From: JBGOUJ01 sp041477005
GTDB lineage: Bacteria; Acidobacteriota; Terriglobia; Bryobacterales; JACQDG01
DNA length: 19,587 bases
Direction of reading: 5' to 3'
Assembly: GCA_041477005.1 (NCBI GenBank)
Contig: JBGOUJ010000071.1
Span: forward strand, 1 to 19,587
Shown here: in pieces, positions 13,855 to 19,587 of the stretch
Position numbering within the stretch: the stretch's first letter is position 1
Layout: every line of letters starts with the position of its first letter
Position numbers and translations under genes: made by a program
Notes under the pieces: generated by a model
Told to the model about the DNA's origin: nothing
Seen by the model: the letters and a program-made list of their open reading frames with translations, nothing else
Database searches by the model: none

Positions 13855-14829
13855 ATGGCCATGACCCGCTTCGCATACCTCCTGGCGGCGCTTGCCGCGG
13901 CGCATTTGCCAGCCCAGGAGACGACCATCCGCACGACCGTCACCCTGGTCGTTGCCCCCACCACCGCCACCGATCGCGCCGGCCACTACGTCCACGGCCT
14001 CACCGAGACGGATTTCGTGCTCTACGACAACCGCGTCCCGCAGAAGGTCCAGGTGGATGTCTCCTTCGTGCCGATCTCGCTGGTGATCGCCGTGCAATCG
14101 AGCTCCATCTCGGCGGCGGCGCTGGCCAAGATCCAGAAGATCGGCAGCATGATCGAGCCGTTGATCCTCGGCGAGCGCGGCGAGGCCGCGGTGCTGGCTT
14201 TCGACGACGACGTCAGAACTCTGCAGCCGTTCACCTCCGACCCGCAGAAGTTGATCGACGCCTTGCGGAAGATCGACTCGGGCGCCGGCGGCAGTTGCCT
14301 CATCGACGCCGTGATGCGATCCGTCCGCCTGCTCACCGGGCGGCCTCCCGATCACCGCCGGGTGATCCTGCTGATCAGCGAGACCAAGGACCGGTCCAGC
14401 AAAGCAAAGCTCCAGGACGCCGTGACGCTCGCCCAGCAGAACAACGTCCTGATCTACCCGCTCACCTACTCCGCGTTCCTCACCGCCTTCACCGCCAAGC
14501 CGGGGACGGCGCCACAGCCGGCCGGCGGCGCCGGCGTCAACCTGCTGGCCATCTTCACCGAGATCGCGCGCCTGGCCGAGGTCAACACGGCGGAGGCGCT
14601 CTCCCAATACACCGGCGGCCGGCGTCTTTCCTTTCTCAAGCAGAAGGGTCTCGAGCAGGCCATCTCTCTCATCGCCGAAGAGCTGCACAGCCAGTATTTC
14701 CTCAGCTTCACCCCGCCGGCGCCGCAGCGCGAGGAGTTTCACGAGATTCGAGTGGAGATTCGCGGCCGGCCCGACCTGGTCACCCGCACCCGCCCCGGCT
14801 ACTGGCTGGCCGGCCCGCCATCGCCGTAA
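13855..14829 (+). CDS. VWFA-related acidobacterial protein, secreted
   Basis: This 324-residue protein has a signal peptide (about residues 1-20, ending LPAQ). A short domain containing VHGLTETDFVLYDNRVPQKV follows and leads into a von Willebrand A-type domain. The layout matches the VWFA-related Acidobacterial domain family (TIGR03436), which is expanded in this phylum; its function is unknown. The metal-site motif DxSxS is not conserved: the equivalent segment is VIAVQSSSIS (77-86) and lacks the aspartate, so metal-dependent binding is unlikely. A later segment, SQYFLSFTP, is typical of the family end. ATG at 13855 and ATG at 13861 are both possible. Between 13690 and 13854 I see no gene. 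Confidence 0.85.
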   Translation: MAMTRFAYLLAALAAAHLPAQETTIRTTVTLVVAPTTATDRAGHYVHGLTETDFVLYDNRVPQKVQVDVSFVPISLVIAVQSSSISAAALAKIQKIGSMIEPLILGERGEAAVLAFDDDVRTLQPFTSDPQKLIDALRKIDSGAGGSCLIDAVMRSVRLLTGRPPDHRRVILLISETKDRSSKAKLQDAVTLAQQNNVLIYPLTYSAFLTAFTAKPGTAPQPAGGAGVNLLAIFTEIARLAEVNTAEALSQYTGGRRLSFLKQKGLEQAISLIAEELHSQYFLSFTPPAPQREEFHEIRVEIRGRPDLVTRTRPGYWLAGPPSP

Positions 14830-14870
14830 CCGGCTCCTCTCTTGTGGTAGAAATAGGTGGGGCGACGCTT

Positions 14871-16724
14871 ATGACCCAACGACTCACCACGGCGCAGGCC
14901 ATCATTCGATTCCTCCAGAACCAATACACCGAGCGGGACGGCGCCGCGCGGCCGTTCTTCGCCGGGTGCTTCGGGATCTTCGGGCACGGCAACGTGGCCG
15001 GCATCGGCCAGGCGCTGCACCAAAATCCGAGTTTCCCCTACTATCTCTGCCGCAATGAGCAGGCCATGGTGCACACCGCGGCGGCGTTCGCCAAGATGAG
15101 CAACCGGCTGCGGACGCTGGTCTGCACCACCTCGATCGGGCCGGGGGCGACCAACATGATTACCGGGGCAGCCGCCGCGACCATCAATCGCGTCCCGGTG
15201 CTGCTGCTGCCAGGCGATATCTTCGCCCGCCGCAACGTGGCTCCGGTGCTGCAGCAACTGGAATCGCCCGCCACCCAGGACATCTCGGTGAACGACTGCT
15301 TCCGTCCGGTCTCGCGCTACTGGGACCGCGTCGAGCGGCCGGAGCAGATCCTGACCGCGCTGCCCGAGGTGATGCGTGTGCTGACCTCGCCCGCCGACAC
15401 CGGCGCGGTAACCCTCGCCCTGCCCCAGGACGTCCAGGCCGAGGCCTTCGATTACCCGGCCGAGCTGTTCGAGAAGCGGGTGTGGACCATCCAACGGCCG
15501 CGGGGCGATGCGGAGATGCTTCGCCGGGCCGTGGAATGGATCCGCGCCGCGCGGCGGCCGCTCCTCGTCGCCGGTGGCGGCGTGATCTACTCCGAAGCGA
15601 CCGAGGCTCTCTCGCAATTCGCCGCTCAGACCGGCATCCCGGTGGCCGAGACCCAGGCCGGCAAAGGCGCGCTGCGCTACGACCACCCCCAGGCGCTCGG
15701 GGCCATGGGCGTGACAGGGACCCCGGGAGCCAACATCCTGGCGCGGGAAGCCGATCTCATCATCGGCGTCGGCACGCGTTACAGCGATTTCACCAGCGCC
15801 TCCAAGACCGCCTTTCAGAATCCCGAAGTCCGGTTCGTCAATATCAATGTCTGTGAGTTCGACGCCCATAAGCACGCCGCGTTGCCCCTGGTGGCCGACG
15901 CCCGCGTGGCGCTCCACGAGCTGGCCGAGTCGCTTCGGGGCTACCAGGTCGACGCCGAGTACCGCTCTCGCATCGACCGCTTCCGGTCCCAGTGGGAGCA
16001 AGAGGTCGATCGTATCTACCACCTGAAGCACGGACCGCCCATCAGCCAGGGCGAGGTGATCGGAGTGGTTAACGAAGTCTCGGAGCCGCGCGATGTGGTG
16101 GTGTGCGCCGCCGGCAGCCTGCCCGGCGATTTGCACAAGCTCTGGCGCACGCGCGACCCCAAAGGCTATCACCTCGAGTACGGCTATTCGACCATGGGCT
16201 ATGAAATCGCCGGGGGCCTGGGCATCAAGATGGCCGATCCCGAGCGCGAGGTCTACGTGATGGTCGGCGATGGGTCGTACCTCATGATGGCGCAGGAGAT
16301 TGTCACCTCGATCCAGGAAGGCTGCAAGCTGAACATCGTGGTGCTGGACAATCACGGCTTTTCGTCCATCGGCGGCCTGAGCCGGGCCTGCGGGAGCGGC
16401 GGCTTCGGAACCGAATACCGCTACCGCCGCAACGGCTCACTCGGCGGTGACCGGCTGCCGGTCGACTTCGCCGCCAACGCCGCCAGCCTCGGCGCCTGCG
16501 CCGTCAAGGTCGAGACACGCGAGCAATTGTCCCAGGCCCTCCGGGCGGCGCGGAGCCACGATCGCACTTCGGTCGTGGTGATAGAAACCGACATCGACGC
16601 GCGCGTGCCGGGCTATGAATCCTGGTGGGATGTTCCGGTGGCCGAGGTGTCCGAGATCGAGACCGTTCGAGCGGCGCGGCAGGCTTATGTGGCCGCTCGG
16701 GGGAAGGAGCGCCACTACCTCTGA
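14871..16724 (+). CDS. iolD: 3D-(3,5/4)-trihydroxycyclohexane-1,2-dione hydrolase
   Basis: This 617-residue thiamine-diphosphate enzyme opens the ring of the 1,2-dione to give 5-deoxy-glucuronate. The N-terminal domain has FGIFGHGNVAGIGQAL and the family's catalytic glutamate at about E63 (RNEQAMVHTA). The cofactor motif GDGS lies near residues 465-468 and continues to VVLDNHGFSSIGGL. The N-terminal start MTQRLTTAQAI resembles known IolD proteins, and the length is close to the usual value of about 635. ATG at 14871 follows GGTGGGG. It is separated by 41 bases from the VWFA gene and overlaps iolC at 16724. The island at 12089-14829 separates it from iolGBE. Confidence 0.95.
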   Translation: MTQRLTTAQAIIRFLQNQYTERDGAARPFFAGCFGIFGHGNVAGIGQALHQNPSFPYYLCRNEQAMVHTAAAFAKMSNRLRTLVCTTSIGPGATNMITGAAAATINRVPVLLLPGDIFARRNVAPVLQQLESPATQDISVNDCFRPVSRYWDRVERPEQILTALPEVMRVLTSPADTGAVTLALPQDVQAEAFDYPAELFEKRVWTIQRPRGDAEMLRRAVEWIRAARRPLLVAGGGVIYSEATEALSQFAAQTGIPVAETQAGKGALRYDHPQALGAMGVTGTPGANILAREADLIIGVGTRYSDFTSASKTAFQNPEVRFVNINVCEFDAHKHAALPLVADARVALHELAESLRGYQVDAEYRSRIDRFRSQWEQEVDRIYHLKHGPPISQGEVIGVVNEVSEPRDVVVCAAGSLPGDLHKLWRTRDPKGYHLEYGYSTMGYEIAGGLGIKMADPEREVYVMVGDGSYLMMAQEIVTSIQEGCKLNIVVLDNHGFSSIGGLSRACGSGGFGTEYRYRRNGSLGGDRLPVDFAANAASLGACAVKVETREQLSQALRAARSHDRTSVVVIETDIDARVPGYESWWDVPVAEVSEIETVRAARQAYVAARGKERHYL

Positions 16725-17704
16725 TGGAAGTCACCGTTCTCGGCCGCATCGGCTACGATCTGTACTCGGAAGAACCGCACGTCCCTTTGCCTCAGGTGAG
16801 GCGCTTCTCACGATATCTGGGGGGCTCTAGCGCCAACATGGCGGTGGGGCTGGCGCGGCTGGGCGCCGAGGTGGGCATCGTCGGGGCGCTGGGGAATGAT
16901 AGCCTCAGCCGCTTCCTGCTGGATTTCTTGGGCGCCGAAAAGGTGGACACGAGCCACGTCAAGATCGTCCCGGGCTACCTTCCATCGCTCTGCTTGACTG
17001 AGGTCTCGCCGCCCAACCACTTTCCTCAGGTCTTCTACCGCCGCGATCCCGTCGATACGCAGCTCGATTTGGAGGAAGCCGATCTCCAGTATCTGGCCAC
17101 GGGCCGCATGTTCATCACCAATGGCACGTCGCTCTGTGCTTCGCCTTCGCGCGAATCGACCTATCTGGCGCTGGAGCGGGTGAGCATGCAGCGGGTAAGC
17201 ATGCAGCGGGCGCGCCCGGGCGGATCCCACGTGGTGCTCGACGTGGATTACCGCGCCATGTCGTGGCGCCGGCCGGAAGACGCCGGCCTGGCCGTACGCC
17301 TGGCCTTGCCGCTGGTCGACGTGCTGATCGGCAACGACCTCGAGCTGAAGCTGGTCACCGGCGCCTCGACGCTCGACGACGCAGTAGCCATGCTCAGAGT
17401 GCGCGTGCCCATCCTGGTTTCCAAGATGGGCGATCTCGGTACGCGCGTTTGCGTGGGCGAGGCCTCTGTCTTCCTGCCGCCCTATAAGGTCGAAGTGGCC
17501 TCCACCATCGGCGCCGGTGACGGCTTCGCCTCGGGCTTTCTATACGCCTTGCTGCGAGGCATGCCGATAGCGGATTGCCTGCACTACGGCAACGCCGCCG
17601 CGGCCATCGTGGTGAGCCGCCTGAGCTGCTCCGAGGCTATGCCCACCCTCGCCGAAGTGGAGCGGCTGATCGAAGATCAAAAGGCAGGCCGAGCCGCCGG
17701 TTAG
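16724..17704 (+). CDS. iolC: 5-dehydro-2-deoxygluconokinase
   Basis: This 326-residue kinase of the PfkB/ribokinase family phosphorylates 5-dehydro-2-deoxygluconate. The N-terminal signature is GGSSANMAVGLARLG followed by VGALGNDSLSRFLL. The C-terminal signature contains the catalytic aspartate and anion hole in GAGDGFASGFLYALL (G263-A-G-D266). Length matches IolC. The ATG shares one base with the iolD stop (TGATG). A 15-base tandem duplication at 17176-17205 repeats the residues VSMQR in the middle of the protein. The 3' end overlaps the end of a convergent reading frame on the minus strand. No aldolase gene follows in the window. Confidence 0.92.
   Translation: MEVTVLGRIGYDLYSEEPHVPLPQVRRFSRYLGGSSANMAVGLARLGAEVGIVGALGNDSLSRFLLDFLGAEKVDTSHVKIVPGYLPSLCLTEVSPPNHFPQVFYRRDPVDTQLDLEEADLQYLATGRMFITNGTSLCASPSRESTYLALERVSMQRVSMQRARPGGSHVVLDVDYRAMSWRRPEDAGLAVRLALPLVDVLIGNDLELKLVTGASTLDDAVAMLRVRVPILVSKMGDLGTRVCVGEASVFLPPYKVEVASTIGAGDGFASGFLYALLRGMPIADCLHYGNAAAAIVVSRLSCSEAMPTLAEVERLIEDQKAGRAAG
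17176..17205 (+). repeat. 15-base tandem duplication inside iolC
   Basis: Two adjacent units, GCGGGTGAGCATGCA and GCGGGTAAGCATGCA, differ at one base. A partial third unit (GCGGG) follows. The duplication is in frame and adds five residues, so the kinase frame stays open. Confidence 0.85.
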
Positions 17705-18017
17705 CGCCCGTCATAGAATTACCATGCCAGCACGCCGAGTCCGCTTGCTCACGCGCGCGGCTCAGAAAGCCCTTCCGAGCCGCGACCGTCAGTGGCTTGA
17801 CCAGGGCCAGGAGCCCTTCGGGCTGCTGGAACGGCTCACCGCCCGAGATCGACACGCCGTCGATGCTGCCGCCCAGGCCGACGATCTTGCCCACCAGTTC
17901 TTCGACCTCGGTCTCGCGGCCTCCGCCAGGAGAGTGGGTCTCCGGGTTGAAGCAGCCGGGGCAGCCGATCGTGCACCCCTGAAACCAGATCACCGCCCGC
18001 ACGCCGGTCGTGCTCAT
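17637..18017 (-). pseudogene. Radical-SAM activating-enzyme-like protein, truncated
   Basis: From the ATG at 18017, preceded by AAGGTG, the product starts STTGVRAVIWFQGC. It contains the radical-SAM cluster motif C15-x3-C19-x2-C22 (CTIGCPGC), then FNPETH and the SAM-binding GGEP block (SISGGEPFQQPEGL, about 57-70). This resembles the small NrdG/PflA-like activating enzymes (4Fe-4S single-cluster family). After about residue 74 the homology stops and the frame runs into repeat-like DNA at 17756-17789. The last part therefore looks like read-through rather than enzyme. The full-length family needs further strands, so the product is probably non-functional. The N-terminus may also be shortened. 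Confidence 0.65.
17756..17789. repeat. Hairpin repeat at the truncation point of the radical-SAM gene
   Basis: CGCGGCTC (17756-17763) pairs perfectly with GAGCCGCG (17777-17784). The element ends with the 15-mer CCGAGCCGCGACCGT (17775-17789), which also occurs exactly at 3245-3259. The radical-SAM homology ends at about 17796, next to this repeat. Confidence 0.65.
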
Positions 18018-18045
18018 GGGATTCACCTTGCGAAGGGTCCTCCGC

Positions 18046-18051
18046 TATAAT
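18046..18051 (+). promoter_or_regulatory. -10 box of the RelB/RelE-like pair
   Basis: A perfect TATAAT lies 16 bases before the ATG at 18068. The context GCTATAAT, then GAGGC, then GGATATGAC is nearly the same as at 18699-18720 before the DUF433 gene. A weak -35 (TTCACC) can be placed 18 bases upstream. Confidence 0.5.
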
Positions 18052-18067
18052 AGTGCCGAGGCGGGAT

Positions 18068-18280
18068 ATGACTGCGAAACAAGAGATCCACAGCCTGGTG
18101 GAGGAGATGTCGGAGAGCCAGGCGCAGGAGCTCCTGGAGCAACTTCGCTATGACTCGGCGGCGGCGGATGACGAGCCCTTGACCGAAGAAGACCTCGCCT
18201 CCATCGAGCGGGGCGCGCGGGATATTCGAGCCGGCCGCGTCAAGTCTCTCGACCAACACGAGCGCGAGCGCGGGCTGTGA
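18068..18280 (+). CDS. RelB-like antitoxin
   Basis: This 70-residue acidic protein contains AKQEIHSLVEEMSESQAQELLEQL, then LTEEDLASIERGARDIRAGRV, and ends in a charged tail. The segment EDLASIERGARDIRAGRV is characteristic of small antitoxins encoded before RelE-type toxins. ATG at 18068 is preferred over GTG at 18053 because GAGGCGGG lies directly upstream. The next gene starts with a GTG that overlaps its stop (GTGA, 18277-18280), a typical toxin-antitoxin junction. The toxin is truncated, so this gene may now be an orphan. Confidence 0.7.
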   Translation: MTAKQEIHSLVEEMSESQAQELLEQLRYDSAAADDEPLTEEDLASIERGARDIRAGRVKSLDQHERERGL

Positions 18281-18510
18281 TCCCGGCTGCGGGCTTCCGC
18301 ATCGCCCTGTCGGCCGAGGCGGGAAAAGCTCTGGACAGGCTGGACCGGCCGACGGCCGATCGCATTCGCGCCCGCCTGCGCCAGCTCGAGGCCGATCCCT
18401 TCGAGGCACGGATCTCCAAGCCTCTCGTCGCTGCCGAGGGAAAGTGGTGGCCCGTTTCCTGCACGAACCGCTGGTACTGCGCGTTCGTCACCGGGTGCAG
18501 CGCCCGGTAG
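18277..18510 (+). pseudogene. RelE-type toxin, C-terminally truncated
   Basis: From GTG at 18277 the product has FRIALSAEAGKALDRLDR, then ADRIRARLRQLEADPFEA, then SKPLVAAEGKW, a good match to the first two thirds of RelE toxins. The conserved strand with the catalytic basic and aromatic residues should come next. Instead, from about 18440 the DNA encodes part of another gene on the opposite strand (an FGE domain), and the RelE frame continues as unrelated residues to a stop at 18510. The toxin is therefore probably inactive. The open frame is 77 codons long; only about 56 are RelE-like. Confidence 0.7.
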
Positions 18511-18658
18511 AACCCCGGCAGCGCCACGGGGAACTTCTGGTCCCCCGCCAGAAACTCCCCTCGGGAATCAGGACCAAAAGCGTCCCGTCCTTGGCGTTTT
18601 CGATCAGCCAGTTCTCCGGCAGGGCCTCCAACAACATCCCGGCCTGATCAAAGCTCAT
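18437..18658 (-). pseudogene. Formylglycine-generating-enzyme (FGE-sulfatase) domain fragment with frameshift
   Basis: The minus strand begins with an ATG at 18658 behind a GGAG ribosome-binding site. It encodes DQAGMLLEALPENWLIENAK, DGTLLVLIPEGSF, and then, after a one-base frameshift near 18550, LAGDQKFPVALPGFYRALHPVTNAQYQRFVQETGHHFP. The PVTNAQYxRFVxETGH block is a hallmark of FGE-sulfatase domain proteins. The fragment ends at about 18440, where it abuts the truncated RelE gene. Only the first 70 or so residues of a much longer protein remain, so it is a relic. The catalytic cysteines of true formylglycine generators lie in the lost part. Confidence 0.75.
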
Positions 18659-18698
18659 CGGTTGCGCTCCGTATCCGACTGGATTTCGCGCCCTCGGC

Positions 18699-18704
18699 TA
18701 TAAT
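18699..18704 (+). promoter_or_regulatory. -10 box of the DUF433/DUF5615 pair
   Basis: A perfect TATAAT followed by GAAGTGAGGCCGGATATGACC places the start codon 15 bases downstream. The 5' leader would be only about nine bases and is mostly the ribosome-binding site. The arrangement copies that at 18046-18068. Confidence 0.5.
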
Positions 18705-18719
18705 GAAGTGAGGCCGGAT

Positions 18720-19040
18720 ATGACCGTTCATGAATGCATCGTGGAGCGGGACGGCGGCTTGTACGTCGCCGGCAGCCGAATATCTTTGGCCTCCATCGTT
18801 TACGCTTTTCGCGAGGGCGCCTCGCCGGAGACCATCCGGCAGAACTTCCCCTCCCTTTCCCTGGGACAGGTGTACGGAGCGATTGCCTTCTATCTGAATC
18901 ATCCGGAGGAATCGGAGGCCTACCTCCAGCACCTGAAGAAGAAATGGGACGAGCTGGAGCGAAAGGGCCAGCCCCCTGCCGGGGAAGTGCAAAAGAAGCT
19001 CGACGATGCGCGGCAACGCCGACTCGCCCGGCGTCCATGA
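18720..19040 (+). CDS. DUF433 protein, probable antitoxin
   Basis: This 106-residue protein has the DUF433 core: ECIVERDGGLYVAGSRISLASIVYAFREGASPETIRQNFPSLSLGQVYGAIAFYLNHPEE covers about residues 5-64. The fold is a small winged-helix-like domain often found in antitoxins encoded before PIN-like genes. A lysine- and glutamate-rich C-terminal helix follows and would bind the partner. ATG at 18720 is preferred over GTG at 18708 because AGG lies just upstream. Its stop overlaps the start of the DUF5615 gene by four bases. A two-gene module of this kind is inferred to be a toxin-antitoxin system. Confidence 0.85.
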   Translation: MTVHECIVERDGGLYVAGSRISLASIVYAFREGASPETIRQNFPSLSLGQVYGAIAFYLNHPEESEAYLQHLKKKWDELERKGQPPAGEVQKKLDDARQRRLARRP

Positions 19041-19405
19041 TCCGGCGCTTGCTGTCTGACGCCGATCTAAACCTGGCGATTGTTGCCAGCGTGGTTCGCC
19101 GCAACGCAGCGGTCGATTTCAAACGTGCGGAGCAAGTTCCCCTCGAAGGCCTGCCGGACCCCGCCGTTCTCGCCGTAGCTGCTGAGGAGGGACGCGTGCT
19201 GGTCAGCCATGATGTTGGAACGATGCCGGGCCATTTCCGCGATTTTGTCCGGCAGCGGGCCAGCCCGGGTTTGATTCTGATCCCGCAGGAGTTGCGAATT
19301 GGAGAAGCGATCGAGAGCCTGTTGCTGATTTGCGACGCCTGCGAGCCGCAGGACCTGGAGAACACAATTTGCCTCCTACCCAGTCTGGTGCTGCTCCGGT
19401 TCTGA
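19037..19405 (+). CDS. DUF5615 PIN-like protein, probable toxin
   Basis: This 122-residue protein fits the DUF5615 PIN-like family. It begins IRRLLSDADLNLAIV with an acidic pair near residues 8-10. It continues with EGLPDPAVLAVAAEEGRVLVSHDVGTMPGHF, whose DPxVLxxAxxEGRVLVSHD block is the family hallmark. It ends in PSLVLLRF. The conserved aspartates suggest a nuclease site like that of VapC, but activity is inferred. The four-base overlap with the DUF433 gene indicates a co-translated pair. The module appears intact, unlike its neighbours, and lies between two fragments of an FGE-domain gene. Confidence 0.85.
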   Translation: MIRRLLSDADLNLAIVASVVRRNAAVDFKRAEQVPLEGLPDPAVLAVAAEEGRVLVSHDVGTMPGHFRDFVRQRASPGLILIPQELRIGEAIESLLLICDACEPQDLENTICLLPSLVLLRF

Positions 19406-19467
19406 AGCCTCGCGATCCAGGAGCAGGCTGGTAAACAAACAGTAAATTCAAGTCCTGGCGCACCGGA

Positions 19468-19530
19468 TCACCGCGTGCAGCGCAGATAGAACACCGGCTG
19501 CTTGCGCCGCGACAGGAGCGCTGCCCCGTG
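19468..19530 (-). pseudogene. Second short FGE-domain remnant
   Basis: The plus-strand string TCACCGCGTGCAGCGC (19468-19483) differs at one base from 18488-18503, and the following bases (TAGAACACCGG against TAGAACCCCGG) also match. On the minus strand this is the FYRALHPVT region of the FGE domain, here with a one-base deletion that shifts the frame. No open frame spans it. From 19406 to the end of the window I see no other gene. Confidence 0.35.
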
Positions 19531-19587
19531 CCCTCCAGGCTCCTCGCCTACTTATACGTGGTAGAGGTGCCGATGAACTGGGTGTAG

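Noticed and set aside
13468..14742. Minus-strand open frame of 424 codons opposite DUF29 and the VWFA-related gene
   Set aside because: It spans two unrelated plus-strand genes and has a low-complexity composition.
14295..14870. N-terminal extension of IolD over the VWFA-related gene
   Set aside because: IolD homology begins at the ATG at 14871, which has a ribosome-binding site. The extension is a shadow of the VWFA-related gene.
14799..16355. Minus-strand open frame of 518 codons opposite iolD
   Set aside because: It is an antisense shadow of a clear thiamine-diphosphate enzyme and shows no family resemblance.

Overview
This high-GC window looks like chromosome from an Acidobacteriota member, probably close to Bryobacterales/Solibacter. 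The assignment is inference. It rests on a VWFA-related protein of acidobacterial type, a short secreted family I know mainly from Acidobacteria, DUF29, DUF433 and DUF5615 genes, and short dispersed palindromic repeats.

Layout. (1) Positions 1-806, minus strand: a small secreted protein followed by the start of a gamma-glutamyltransferase that runs off the left edge. (2) Positions 989-7597, plus strand: a CUT1 sugar importer (lipoprotein binding protein, two permeases, MalK/UgpC-type ATPase) joined by 4-nt stop/start overlaps to the ATPase and permease of a CUT2 (ribose/inositol-type) importer. (3) Positions 7599-8206, minus strand: a PIN-toxin/antitoxin pair lying between the CUT2 permease and the CUT2 binding protein (8305-9222). 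(4) Positions 9379-12075, plus strand: an IolG-like dehydrogenase, IolB and IolE. (5) Positions 12089-14829: a non-inositol island with a yeast-Fcy1-like cytosine deaminase, a RelE-type toxin/antitoxin with a damaged toxin, a ParE toxin relic, a DUF29 gene and a VWFA-related protein. (6) Positions 14871-17704, plus strand: IolD and IolC. (7) Positions 17637-19587: a broken radical-SAM gene, a RelB/RelE-type pair with a truncated toxin, two fragments of a formylglycine-generating-enzyme (FGE) domain gene, and an intact DUF433/DUF5615 pair between those fragments.

Function. The central genes form a myo-inositol uptake and catabolism locus. The CUT2 importer probably brings in inositol. IolG oxidises it to scyllo-inosose, IolE dehydrates that, IolD opens the ring, IolB isomerises 5-deoxy-glucuronate and IolC phosphorylates the product. 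The aldolase (IolJ), the semialdehyde dehydrogenase (IolA) and a regulator are not in the window. The CUT1 importer may take up a related polyol or glycoside.

I do not see a complete, clearly new system. The most unusual features are the insertion of toxin-antitoxin modules and repeats at several points of one catabolic locus, candidate leaderless promoters at those modules, and repeated truncation of RelE-like toxins at about the same place.
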